In this document: positions 21,558-51,700 of the stretch, one piece after another | Layout of the letters: the number at the start of each line of letters is the position of its first letter | Numbering within the stretch: the first letter of the stretch is position 1 | Assembly (NCBI GenBank): GCA_963556495.2 | Contig: OY747702.1 | Span: forward strand, 8,108,280 to 8,172,279 | Source: Valencia hispanica | Lineage: Eukaryota; Chordata; Actinopteri; Cyprinodontiformes; Valenciidae | DNA length: 64,000 nt | Reading direction: 5' to 3' | Made by a program: the position numbers and the translations under genes | The notes under the pieces: generated by a model | Seen by the model: the letters and a program-made list of their open reading frames with translations, nothing else | Database searches by the model: none | What the model was told of the DNA's origin: nothing

Positions 21558-22631
21558 CAGTGGGGCAAAAAAATATTTGTCAGCCACCAATTGTGCAAGT
21601 TGTTGCAACTGTTTGAACTTATCCGTTAAAAGACACCTGTCCACACCTTCAACCAGTCAGACTCCAACCTCCACCAGGGCGAAGACCAGAGAGCTGTCTA
21701 AGGACACAAGGGATGAGCCAATCTACAATAGGCTAGCAGCTTGGTGAGATGAGATCAACTGTTGGAGCAAATATTAGAAAAAGGAATAAATACAAGACCA
21801 CTGACAATCTCCCTCGACCTGGGGCTCTATAGAAGATCTCACCTCGTGGGGTACACTTGATCTTGAGAATGGTGAGGAAACAGCCCAGAACTACACGGGA
21901 GGAACTGGTCAATGACCTGAAGAGAGCTGGGACCACAGTAACAAAGGTTACTATTAGTAACACACAATGTTGCCATGGATTAAAATCCTGCAGTTCGCGA
22001 AAGGTCACCTTGCTTAAGCCAGTACATCTCTAGGCCCGTCTAAAGTTTGCCAGAGACCATCTGGATGATCCAGAGGAAGATTGGGAGAATGTCATGTGGT
22101 CAGATGAGACCAAAGTAGAACTCTTTGGTATAAACCCCTCTCGCTGTGTTTGGAAGGAGAAGGAGGCTGAGTTGCATCCAAAGAACACCATAACCACTGT
22201 GAAGCATGAAGGTGGAAACATTATGCTTTAGGGCTGCTTTTCAGCAAAGGGGACAGGACGACTGATCCGTAAGAAGATAAATGGGACCATGCATCATGAG
22301 ACTTTGGACAAAAACCTCCTTCCAGTAGCGAGAGCATTGAAGATTAAACATGGCTGGATCTTCCAACACGACATGTGCAAACATGGTGAAGACCTACAGG
22401 GAAACCTTTGACCTCTGTCACTTCAACCAAGGTTACAGTGCAAAGTATTGAAATGAACTTTTGTTGTTAGCCAAATACTTATTTTCTGCACCAGTATGCA
22501 AATAAATTCTTTAAGAAAATCATACAATATTATGCGTGGGATTTAAAAAAAAAAACTATAGACCTCTCGTATCTTTTTAAGTGGGAAAACTTGCACAATC
22601 TGTGGCTGTCAAATTCTTTTCTGCCCCACTG
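21558..22631 (+). mobile_element. Tc1-like element, degenerate, upstream of the lipocalin promoter
   Basis: TA at both borders (21556-21557 and 22632-22633). Ends are CAGTGGGGCAAAAAAATATT and, on the other strand, CAGTGGGGCAGAAAAGAATT. The 1074-bp interior keeps the order of a Tc1 transposase on the plus strand: CGTCTAAAGTTTGCCAGAG (ARLKFA block), GTGGTCAGATGAGACCAAAG (WSDETK with the first Asp), GGTGGAAACATTATGC; the C-terminal third is largely deleted and stops are frequent. Confidence 0.7.
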
Positions 22632-22650
22632 TATCTCTAAAAAACCTTAA

Positions 22651-22999
22651 AGAGTAACTAAACCCCAAAACAACTTTTTTTTGCTTCTAAACTGTATAAA
22701 TAGGTATTTACCAATGCAATCTTTCCGTTTCTGGGATTTTTTTTACATTTTGGTGTAAACTTGTTTAATTCTACACTTTTTGGTCTAAAAACGTCTTAGT
22801 GCTGCCCCCTTAGGGTTGAAGGGTGGCTACTGCATTTGAATTTTGTGATTGGTGGAGAGCGGTACATCTTTACGTCACAGGCATTGACTGTGTCAGAGGC
22901 ATGGTCTCACAGACATACCACTCCGTTCTTCCTGGCACCGCCCACTTCAAATGTTGTCCGGGGGCGGGTATATGATTTTTCAGGGGGTTCACTTACACT
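22651..22999. mobile_element. MITE flanked by TTAA, possibly piggyBac-like
   Basis: TTAA occurs on both sides (22647-22650 and 23000-23003). The ends read AGAGTAACTAAACCCC and, reverse-complemented from the right, AGTGTAAGTGAACCCC (13 of 16 matching). The 349-bp interior is non-coding with a GC-rich right half. A duplicated TTAA is the hallmark of piggyBac-type insertion, though TTAA is short enough to arise by chance. Confidence 0.45.
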
Positions 23000-23003
23000 T
23001 TAA

Positions 23004-25850
23004 ATACAGCTGAAAAATGAAGGCAAGATGTGAACGTTTGACCCACTGTCTCTGCCGGTATTTGGGTCATTTTTCTGCTGAATGTGATGAGGTCAGTACA
23101 GACCCCATCAATCATAGGTTAGGTGATCATTGTTCATTCTGATTGAACATCTTCCCTGATCCTACCCCCTTGCCTGACACTTGCTGGCTGACGATTGGTT
23201 CTTTTCCGTGTGTAAATCATGCAAAGTGTTAAAACAAAATGGTGTCCATCCAAGCTTCTCCTCTTTTAATCTTCTACATGCTGTTCCAGACTGCAGTTTC
23301 CAAACGTCTATGTAATTTTTCTATATTTTAGCATTTAGGAACATTTACAGTAAAAGCTGTGTTTTATCAGGGTGGTCTGAACACCACAAGAAAACTGCAC
23401 TTTAATCAGGAAAAAGAAGGATAGAAGTGACAAAACGCGTGGAGGAAGATCACTTCCTTTAGTCAGAGGCCGCCTATGGGGTATTGCCATGCTGAGATCG
23501 AGACACGTTCTCAAGTTGATTGATTTAAGGTCAGATATCATTTCCACACAATACGGCACACCTTCCCTTTATCCTCTACCTACTCCTCTTCATGTCCATT
23601 GCCTCTTGATTTAAGTCTGGGTTAGACCAGCGTCATAGAGAGAGGCACATAACCCAGTGCCTCTCTATGGCACAGGGTTAGATGATCTCCTGTATTCCAC
23701 ACAAACAGTCAGAATGCACTGCCCCCTGGTGGATGACCGGGTTGTTGCTAAGAATGACGAGCATCACGTAAAATCGCAATATACTGTTGTATGTGGTTAT
23801 GACAAAATGCAGAAAAAACAACGGCAAAACAATTTAAAGGGAATGAAAACTGTTGCAAAGCTTACTTTAAAATTCCAGGCTTTTGTCACAGGAGGCATTG
23901 CTCTTTTTTTCTTTCCTTTTTTAAGTTTCAATATAGCACAGTCATATTTAATAAATTACAATATCTGTTCCATTGAGGCTTACTTGTCAGATTTAAAGTA
24001 CCTTTTGAAAATAACAACCTTAAAGCAGGTATTAAATGACCCGTACTTGTACAGAGTTTAAGGTGCTTTACACTACATTCAGTCATTCAAACGCTGATGG
24101 TGGTAAGATACAGTGTAGCCACAGCACCACCGGGCCCCTGACCACCAGCAGGGAAGGTGAGTGAAGTGTGTTGCCCGGGGAAACAGCAACTAAGAGTGAT
24201 GGAGAAAAATGTGAAATAAAATATGAATATTTGCACTGTCACGATCTGCTTTTCTTTTCTTTAAAAGGGCTTGAAACTGAAGTCAGATCACTTGTTTTTG
24301 CATATGATCTTGACCAAACAATCTGATTCTGATTAAGATGCCAGTGAAAGAGTTGGAGTGACTGGAGTTTCCTCCAACTGTATGGAGGACAGAGAAACAC
24401 AGCGCCTAATTCACCAAACAGTAATCAGCAACTTAAATAGGCTTGAGTTACTGTATTCATACCATAAGCTATAATGATTGGCACAATAAGCACATGACAG
24501 CTACTAGTAAAGTTAGTTGTTTGCTCTCCATTGTAGCTTAAGTCTATGTCACAAAAATCAAGATATCATATGTTACCGAGAACATTACTGTAAATATGCT
24601 AAAATATTTTAGAGGAAAGTATTTCTTTTTTGTTACTATTTCTAACTACTAGATCACGTTAATCATTTATTTAAAATCTTTTTTACAAAGAATGTGTTGC
24701 TATAATGTGAAGACTCCATTAACACTTGAAACACAAAAGAACTAACTTTACTAACAGAACAGCGTGTTTATGTTTGTGGCCATCATTAGGGTGATCAGGC
24801 ATGAAGGCCGCAAGGCAAAACGCTCAAAAATCAGTTTGTCTTTCTGGCACCTTCCTCCTAGCAGATCAGACAATGGTATAATAAATGTCACATTTAATAA
24901 CAATAAAAGTAAGGTTCTCAGTAACATACTAAAAGATGCTTGTGGCTAAAATATTTACCTCAACCAAAAAGTTACATCATTTACAAGTTTTCTTTTTTTT
25001 TTCCGATTTGTAAATGTAAGAAGTCTAGAAAAATTCATATTTCAGTTTTTTCCATTATTATTTAAACCTGGTAAAGGACTACATAAGAATATTGTTTTCA
25101 ATAACATCTAATTCTTCATGGGCAACTTTTTTTTTTTTTTTTTTTATATAACAAATTGCTAGCTTGACAGTTACAACACAAAGGTTATTATTTACCAGCT
25201 TTAGAAACAGGGAAAATAAAAATAAAAATACAGACTGAAGTCATTGTAACAGTCCTTGGTCCATGATATTTATTTATTTATTCTGTAACTTTTTTGAATA
25301 AAAAAATCACATGAACCTTTGTCAGGTTGAGTAATTTTGGATAAATCTGACGATTTTCTGATTGTTTTGTTTGGCTTTTTAATTCCCTGGTTTCATAATC
25401 GACTTTAAATGTTATCTTCCACATATTTCATACATTATATATGACAAAAAAACAAAAAACTAATCAGACCTTTTACACTTTTTTGAAACATAGTACATAA
25501 CAATGTACCGCACCCCTACACACACATATTAAGTCTTAATAGTGTGTTTTCGCGGTTGTGTGGATGAGTCTAGATGACAGAGGACTATGATTATGACACC
25601 TTTATGTTCATTCAGCATCACTGATGTAACACACGTGAAACCTTCGCGTAGTCGTTACATCATGACCTTCACATGCCCACTACCTCTGTCTGCCCCGTTC
25701 AGGCCACACTCACAAATAATAGAAAGGAAGCAAAATAACACAGTATCTTCTCCAGATAAAAATGTTACGTTTTTAATCAGTTTATACTGTCAAGGAAATT
25801 TATGCAACAATATTGACGAACGTCTCTTCACTATTTTGTCATTCAGGCAA
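23004..25850. other. Intergenic DNA between the divergent lipocalin and hspa9 genes
   Basis: No exon with consistent splice sites was found. The region has an imperfect hairpin at 23627-23672, a common repeat-like block at 24055-24180 (TTTACACTACATTCA ... GCCCGGGG), and AT-rich DNA at 24500-25500 with a T-run at 25126-25146. CpG content rises from about 25850 towards hspa9. Confidence 0.4.
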
Positions 25851-25923
25851 ATTTTTCGGGCAGTGTCTGGACGGCCCATCTCGGGGTCCTCCGGTGGTGT
25901 CTGGCGCAACATGTGTTAGATCA

Positions 25924-25931
25924 TTCCAGAA
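25924..25931. promoter_or_regulatory. Candidate heat-shock element upstream of hspa9
   Basis: TTCCAGAA is an exact inverted pair of nTTCn/nGAAn units; with the preceding AGATC it forms three contiguous pentamers with one mismatch. It lies 229 bases upstream of the hspa9 ATG, in the CpG-rich promoter segment. HSF1 control of fish hspa9 is an inference. Confidence 0.3.
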
Positions 25932-26159
25932 GCAGCTCCGCACTTTCTTTGCTGTTGCAGCCGAGACACGAGCAGTCAAAGCGGGCCTGAGTTGGAGCTT
26001 CTCTCCGCCTGGACACTGACAGAGAACCATTCAGCAGCTTCACCTCCACAGTTCAGCAGTCATCAGCTCGCTCAGGGGCCTTTAAGCGCAACCGAGCTGC
26101 TTATCTGTGTTTGCTTGCTTAGGAACAGCTTGAGTTAGCTCGTTAACCGGCTTGTCAAA

Positions 26160-43927
<17,768 letters not shown>

Positions 43928-44675
43928 ACCTGTCGTCATGGAGTCTCAATGACAACAAAGGACTTTGTGCTCAGGTGGCATGCCTGAGTTATTCCTCCAT
44001 GTGAAAGAATATTCTACTGTGTTTTTGCAGTAAAATAGATTCATGTCAATATATGCTCCACGTCCAGCAGCATCATATGTGTTTGTAATTTAACTGTCTG
44101 TACGATGTTCTATTATTTTTACAAAGTTCTTAATTTACATCAGATTGTTTTCAGTCAGCTTATTTCTAGTATTGATCTCTTCAGCCTCCAACATCAGCTG
44201 CTAGTCAGAGAAATCATGTGCTGGACTAAGGTGTTCCTCCCACCTGTCCTCATCACAGTCTTCTCAGAGCTGATGGAGTCAAATATTTTCTCCTTCACTT
44301 TTTCAACTCCTGAATGAACAGCCTTTCTGAATAACGGGATGGTGTGTGTAAGGATCTTCTCTCTCGTTGGTTGGATGTAGCTATGAGAAGCCTGTGTAGG
44401 TAGTGCTATAAACAGCTGAGGTGTAACTGCACAGTCCCTGAGTGGTGAGGTGACTGGATCCTGGAGCCAGACAGTACAGAGTGAAGATGTGAGGTGGTGA
44501 TGCTGCCATCATTCTGTCTATGGAGCCAGGCTGCTGAAGGTATCTGCCTCACTGAGAGTCAGGCCCTTCTGAGTAACAGGCAGGTTCATAGTTTGGTTTC
44601 TCTGTGTATATGTGGGGAGGGGATGTAGTCCTGCTGTGATGCTGAAGGGTCACAATAACTGTTGCAGTCTTTTCT

Positions 44676-44681
44676 AATAAA
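44676..44681 (+). promoter_or_regulatory. Poly(A) signal of hspa9
   Basis: AATAAA 749 bases after the hspa9 stop, followed within 25-30 bases by a TGTTTGTTTGTTC GT-rich element. This would give a 3' UTR of about 770 bases. Confidence 0.6.
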
Positions 44682-44709
44682 AAATGAAAACATGACTGTT
44701 TGTTTGTTC

Positions 44710-47700
44710 AGTTTGTCCAGATAAAAAAGGCCCAGTCACATAAGACACACCCTAACATTTTTTTAATGTTAATCAAAATTAGATTGTTCTAATAAATGGA
44801 TGTAGTGTTTTTTAATCGTGGTGGACTGCTAACCTGTCCAGGGTGTACCTCCCCTCTTGTCCAATGGGTGCCTAACACTGGGCAAGACGGTGAGAAGTAA
44901 GCAAATCTAGATGATGGACCTTCACCTTCCCTACAGCATATAGCTGGTTTCACTCACAGGGTTCTGTTTTTCAACCCTGGTCCTCAATTCACACTACCCT
45001 GCATGTTTTAGATGTATTCCTGTTTTAACACCTGACTAGTTGATGGCTTTTGCTGAACTGCAATCATCTGAAGCAGGTGTTAAAGCAGAAAAACATGTGA
45101 AACATGCAAGGTGGTGTGCTTTGAGTACCAGGGTTGTAAAACACTGATTAAGCTAATGGTGTTCCTCTGGGTTTGGGATTTGGACCTCTAATTCTTTCAT
45201 TCCATCAGTATTGATGGGAATCTCTCTACACTGATAATACAGTCCTACATAGTTCAGTGTCCACAACTGAGTCAGTTCAGTTTTTAATTTAAAACCCAAG
45301 TCATGAAACCTACCATCAGTCACATTTTAGGGTTCACAGATTGAGCGGTTCAATACAGATATTTGATCTTAATGTCTTGATCATATTCTCTCCCCTCTCT
45401 CATTTTTTTTAAATAAAAAAGCTCCAGCATGAATTATGTCTAGTTTGCCTTATGAGGCCTAAATTGACTTGTTGCACCTAAGGACAATTTAAGAGAAAAT
45501 CAGCTATGGTTTTGGACTGTAAGAGGAAGCAGGAGTATCCAGAGAGAAATCATGCATGAACAGGGAAACAGAAATAGAAGATGATCTGAGTTTGTCCAGT
45601 GAAACCTGGAGAAAACTCAAAGCTTTATCTTCACACTGTTACAACCTTATTCAGTTTCTCAAGTTTGTTCTAAAACATACAAATGTAGAGCTTCTGTCAT
45701 GAATCATGACTGAGCCCAGATGCGGCCTGTTTCCCCTGATGTTCACGACTTTCTATAACTAGAATCCATCTGGTACATTTAAAAGACTGGACATTTGGGC
45801 TGGACTTAAAACTGACAGTACATATTAGAGCAGCAACCATAAAGAAGGTAAAGGAATTATCTGAGGATTTTGGAGACGATGTTGTCAAAGTACAAATCTG
45901 GGAAGTTTCCTGAGAAGTTTGTTATTTTGGAATAGACGTTCAAAACCACCAGGATTCTCTTTAGGTCTGCTGCCAAACCATTGAGCAAAAGCTGTAAAAA
46001 AAAATTCTACATGTGATTTTTTTGAAATACTTTTGCAAGATTGTATGGTTTTGGTTTTTTTGTTGCTTTTTGGCATATGGGATGTGTAGAATTCTGAGGG
46101 AAATAAAATGAATTGAATTCGTTTTGGAATAGGGCTGTAACATAATGAAATGTGGAACAAGTGAAATCTTGGATGCTCTGAAAGCGTTGTAGGATTTGTT
46201 CCATTTATACTTAAATATTTAGTTTAATTTTATATTTACAAGGTGAATGTATTTAATGTGGATTTGATGTGATAGACCAGCTCAAAGCTGTTGCAGGTAT
46301 GTGTCAACAGGTTAAAGAGCATTATGTAAACATTGTGTAAAGCTGAATAAATACTTGAGTCATGATGAATGGTAGGTAGTGAATGCAGCTGTGATGTAAT
46401 GCTGCAGGTGTGTTTTCTATAAGGAGTTGTTTGGTTATGAGACCTGCTGTCCTGTAGAGGGAGCCATTGGTTCAGATCTAAAACTTGCAGAGCACCAAAG
46501 CTTTGATCCTGCAGCTGAAACCTCCAGTCCTCCTCAGATACCGCTCCTGTTTATTTGTCTTTTCTCCTCATCGTGTTCGGATCTGGTCAGAGTAACTGAG
46601 TGAGAACAGTAAGACTTTCAGTTTGTTTAACACAAAACATCAAGTTCTGTAATAGATTAGAAAAATCCTTTATTGTCTCTCGTTGGGGAAATGGGCATAA
46701 CAGCAGCAAAGTAGATGCACACAAGTATTAAACGAGGCTATACAGTAAATGGAAAAAAAATAATAATTTACACAGTTTTGAAAAAATATTTATTAATGCT
46801 TATCATTTTTGGGACAATCCCTTGTCAGCCACATAGGTTTATTATGTCATTACTACGGACAACATTACGAGAGAAAGATACACTACTAGAAATTACTTGG
46901 TTAAAATCCACAGCCTAAAAAAACACATTGTTAAGCAGATTTATTTGACTTTATAATAATAATTTAGGACATTTAGATCTAAACAAGCAGTAATATCCAC
47001 AGTCTTAACTATTACCGATTTGATCAGCCAGAGTTCACAATAAAAACAATAAAAAAGGAGTTAAGATGAATTATTAACCTGTTCACTGAGTTTTCAACTG
47101 CACTGTAAAAAGGAGAAGAAGAGACTGGCAACTTATACTCCAAACAAAGTCTCTTTGAGAGCAAATATAAGTTTAAAACATGTGAGAATATCAACATTCA
47201 GATCCTAAAATGGGTGAATATACCCAAAGAAATGGACCCTGATTCTGTATGCTAGCATATTTATCCGCCTTTCCTAGTTTACAAGTAAAAAGGGCTCACA
47301 GTCGTCACTCTAAATTTAGATTCTTTAGACACATTCATCTTATCAGTTGGTAAGCGACATACAACAATCCCCTGTTTTTTAGGAGCGATCCACCTGAAAC
47401 CAGAGGTTAAGCCTCATCTGATTAAAGTTGGAGCCACAAACAGAGAAACCCGTTTACCTGTATGTACGGACACTTCCGAACTTTGACAAGCATGTCTTTA
47501 GGCGTGAGGTTATTAAAACAGACAAAAACCACGACACAAGGAGGATGAGGAGGAATAATACGTAAAACACGTCTGCTTACATTTAACTACATTGACCTAC
47601 TACTGATGAAAATAAAACAAAGCAAGCCTAAATACTAATGAGCAAAAGCAAATATTAAACAGAACAAGAAATAACTCTAGACTACACTTTGCTGTTTGTC

Positions 47701-48180
47701 GAGATAACAGTACTTGAGCTACCTTGTGTAACAAACTGATTGAAACCGAGCAGGTTATCAGTTAAGCGTTTGATCCTTAGAAGTCTTATCGGTTATTTCC
47801 CTTTCTATCTGTTCTATACTTAGGAGATAGAAGGAAGAAAACCGTCCTCATTCACTAGCGGAAAAAGACTTGGAACCCGAACCGTGATGGCTTTTTGAGC
47901 TCTCAGGTCTTTTCACAGAAGTCCCCGGCCCTCATTATTGTCACTTTAGCTTAGAGATTTCTCGACACACTAGACAGCACAGTTTCACTTCAAAAAAGGA
48001 CAGTGGGGTTGCTTTCTTTTGCGTCGGGCTTGCATGGCCTTCCTTTGGGACTCAGAGCTGGGTTATACACGCAAATAGTGTACGCTCAGGAAAAGTTTCT
48101 GAAGGCTCAAAGACTCTTCTGGGAAGAGTGAAAAGTAGCATAGGGTGCTAGCCAATCATCACAACATCCGCTCCAAACAG
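44710..48180. other. Intergenic DNA downstream of hspa9, no gene seen
   Basis: No consistent exon was found. Repeat-like pieces occur at 46658-46720 (CCTTTATTGTCTCTCGTTGG, resembling a LINE 3' tail on the minus strand) and at 46130-46300 (a possible Tc1 terminal fragment). The open frames here are short and AT-biased. Confidence 0.4.
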
Positions 48181-48186
48181 CAATAA

Positions 48187-48487
48187 TTCAATTTTTCAAT
48201 TCAGTTTATTTATATAGCACCAATTCACAACAGATGTCATCTCAAGGCACTTAACAAGAAGTCATTTCAATACAATTATACAAACATTCCAATCAGTTAA
48301 AAGTTTCCTATTTAAGGAATCCCAGCAGATTGCGTCAGTCATTGGCGTGAGGTTGGGCAGACTTTCCAACCACAGCAATCCTTCAGCAATCCCTCATACT
48401 GATCAAGCATGTAGCGACAGTGGAGAGGAAAAACTCCCCTTTAACAGGAAGAAACCTCCAACAGAACCAGGCTCAGTAGGAGCGGCC
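48187..48487 (-). mobile_element. L2-type LINE 3' fragment
   Basis: The reverse complement of the L2 tail: AATTCAGTTTATTTATATAG ... GAAACCTCCAACAGAACCAG. It is 5'-truncated in the 3' UTR, shortly before the CTTC microsatellite. Confidence 0.75.
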
Positions 48488-48521
48488 AACAATATGGTCC
48501 TGTGCCCTCATGGTTGGTTGG

Positions 48522-48652
48522 CTTCCTTCCTTCCTTCCTTCCTTCCTTCCTTCCTTCCTTCCTTCCTTCCTTCCTTCCTTCCTTCCTTCCTTCCTTCCTT
48601 CCTTCCTTCCTTCCTTCCTTCCTTCCTTCCTTCCTTCCTTCCTTCCTTCCTT
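48522..48652. repeat. (CTTC)n microsatellite, about 32 units
   Basis: A near-perfect 131-base tetranucleotide run. It produces long KEGR- or SFLP-repeat frames on the two strands that are not genes. It begins about 35 bases beyond the truncated end of the adjacent LINE fragment. Confidence 0.95.
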
Positions 48653-48762
48653 GGAAGATGTTGAAAGACTGTTGAACAAGAGATTCAGTAGTTCTCATTC
48701 TGACATGCTGCCTAACTCATTGAAATCTTCTGAATGTGGCTCCTTTGTTCATTAGATGCAGT

Positions 48763-51700
48763 CAGGGGTGGACTGGCCATCTGGCATACCGGGCATCATC
48801 CCGGTGGGCCGTTGACCCAATGTGGGCCGGTCGCTGTTTTTTTTTCCTCAGTTTTTTTTCCTCTCTCTAAATTCCCTCCAATTGGGCCGGCCAATTGGCT
48901 ACAGAGGGCTAGCAGTGTGTTGCCAGAATCGACACATATCATTGGTCTATGTTTGTCATCGTCAATCAATCATGGGCTGACAGCCTATGAGTACCATGAC
49001 AGCTGTCAATCACAACACAAACCAGGGTGGGCGGGACCTCATGACATGGGCCGGAGTGGTGGGACAGGATGCTGCTGAGCTGAAAATGGAGAAGGGTAAA
49101 CAACGCCCCGGTCGGTGGCGCTGAAAAAGTGTGGCTCAAAAAGCTGAAACCTCTGGAGGTGGGAGCTGCTAAATGTTTAAGGTTGACAGACCTATTTGGT
49201 GCCGGGGTCACCACCCCAGCAGTGCTGCTGCGCGAGGAGACGCACAAAGTGGAGACATCCATGGTAAGTTAAGCGTGGGGTTGGCTCGACTACATTTTGA
49301 GACATGCCTAAATAAAAGTATAAAACGGTTTTACATTGACTGCGATGTGACCTGAATAACTGAATACTTGTGACAACATATTAGCCCAGAGTTGAAGGGC
49401 TGACTGTTGGTAGTTGATTTAGTTAAATATGCCAAATTGTGATACTTTCGGTTATTATTGTTCTGATGATTTAGCTAAGCTAGCTAACAGCTTCTAACGG
49501 CAGCGGTCTCTGGTTGCCATAGCAACAGTAAACATTAAGGGGAGACACTACAAGTGAATAGGGAGAAAAGTTGACTTAAAGATATCTTCATGAAACTTGA
49601 CAAACTTAATCCTAGTAATAACACAAAATCTTTTGTAGTAGAAGTTTTGATATAGATTTTGTTCAGATATGCAAATGAGGTGTAATCTGGTTAAAAATGT
49701 GCTAATTTGCATATATTTGTAAATTCAATTCAATTCAATTCAAAAATACTTTATTGATCCCAGAGGTAAATTAAGTGTTGGTATAGCTCATATAATTAAT
49801 TCTTTAAGGAGTTGTTGTAGATGATGATGGCTGTGGGCAGGAAGGATTTCCTGTAGCGGTCTGTATTGCAGCGAAACTGAAGAAGCCTCCGGCTGAAGAC
49901 GCTCTGTTGTTGTATGACAGTCTCATGAAGAGGATGCTCAGGGTTGTCCATAATTTTTTTTATTTTATGAAGAATCCTTCTTTGCTTTATCATCTCCAGA
50001 TTTTCCGCAGTTGTCCCAAGAACAGAACCAACCTTCTTTATCAGGTTGTTTAGCCTTTTTAAATCCCTGGCTCTGATGCTGCTACCTCAACAAATGATGG
50101 CTGAAGAGATTACACTCTCCACAACAGACTTGTAGAAGATCTGCAGCATCTTGCTGCAAACCTTGAAGGACCTAAGCTTCCTCAAAAACTACAGTCTGCT
50201 CTGTCCCTTCTTGTAGATCCAGTCCAGTCTGTTGTCAAGGTGAACTCCGAGGTATTTATACTCCTCAACCACCTCCACTTCTTCTCCCATGATGGAAACA
50301 GTGTTTGACTTATCCCTGTTTCTTCTGAAATCTACAATCATCTCCTTTGTTTTGTTCACATTCAAGGTGAGACGATTGTTTCCACACCATGTCACAAAGC
50401 GGTCCACCAACTCTCTGTATTCAGCTTCTTGTCCATCTCTGATACACCCGACAATTGCAGAGTCATCTGAGTATTTCTTCAGATGACAGGTCTCTGATTT
50501 GTACTGGAAGTCTGAGGTGTACAGAGTGAAAAGGAATGGTGAGAGTACGGTCCCCTGTGGTGCTCCTGTGCTGCTGACCACCTGGTTTGACACACAATTC
50601 TTCAGTCTCACAAATTGTGGTCTGTTGGTCAGGTAGTCATTGATCCAGGCGATTGTTGAGGGCTCCACCTGTGTCTTCCGGAGTTTCTGACAAAGCAAAT
50701 CAGGCTGAATTGTGTTAAATGCACTAGAGAAATCAAAGAACATGATCCTCACAGTGCTGCCTGCTTTGTCCAGATGACAGTGGGTTGGTTGAAGTAGGTG
50801 GATGATGGCATCTTCAACTCCAACTCCACAGCGATAAGCAAACTGCGCGGGTCCTGATACGTTCTTGTTTTCTTATTCAGGGGTGCCAACAGGTGTCTCT
50901 CCAGGACCTTCATGATGTGGGATGTCAGGGCAACAGGTCTATAGTAATTGATGACTGATGGGTGAGTTCTCTTGGGTACTGGAACAAGGCAGGATGTCTT
51001 CCACAACACTGGAACCTTCTCCTGAGTTAGGCTAAGGTTGAAGATGTGCTGCAAAATCCCACAGAGCTGCTCTGCACAGGCCTTCAGGACTCTGGGGCTG
51101 ACACCGTCTGGACCTGCAGTTTCTCCAGCTGCCTCTTCACCTGACTTTCGGAGACAGACAAGTGGGAGGGGGAGGCAAAGGGAGTAGCAGCATTTCCTGA
51201 CTTGGTTGAAGTCAAACTTGTGGAATTAGAAGAGTCCATGGCTGAGGTGAAGGATAAAACATCCGAGATGTAACAGGAAAGCTGTTGATCAGAGGAGAGT
51301 GGGATGTCTGTTTGGCTGTGAACAGGAGAGGGGGATGCTGAGCTAGTTCCTGAACTGAACTTGTCGAAGAATATGTTCAGTTCATTGGCTCTGTCCAGAC
51401 TTCCATCTATCCAATCCTTCTTGTCCTTAAAACCTGTGATCTTTCTCATTCCTGACCAGGCATCTTGAGGATATTGTTCCTCTGTAGTTTGTTCTCCAGC
51501 TTCTTCCTGTATGCCTCCTTGCTGTCTCTGATCTTAACCTTAAGTTGCTTCTGTATACTCCTCAGTAATTCCCTGTCTCCCTCCCTGAAGGCTCTTTTTT
51601 TCTTGTTTAGCAGTTCCTTCAGGTAACTGGTGATCCAGGGTTTGTTATTAGGGAAGCATCTCACTGTTCTGGTGGGGATGATGTTGTCCACACAGACGTT

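Noticed and set aside
25587..26019. Open frames of 68-110 codons upstream of hspa9
   Set aside because: They overlap the CpG-rich promoter, lack splice or domain support, and the hspa9 start at 26160 is secure.
48347..48755. Frames encoding SFLP or KEGR repeats
   Set aside because: Products of the CTTC microsatellite read in several frames; not genes.
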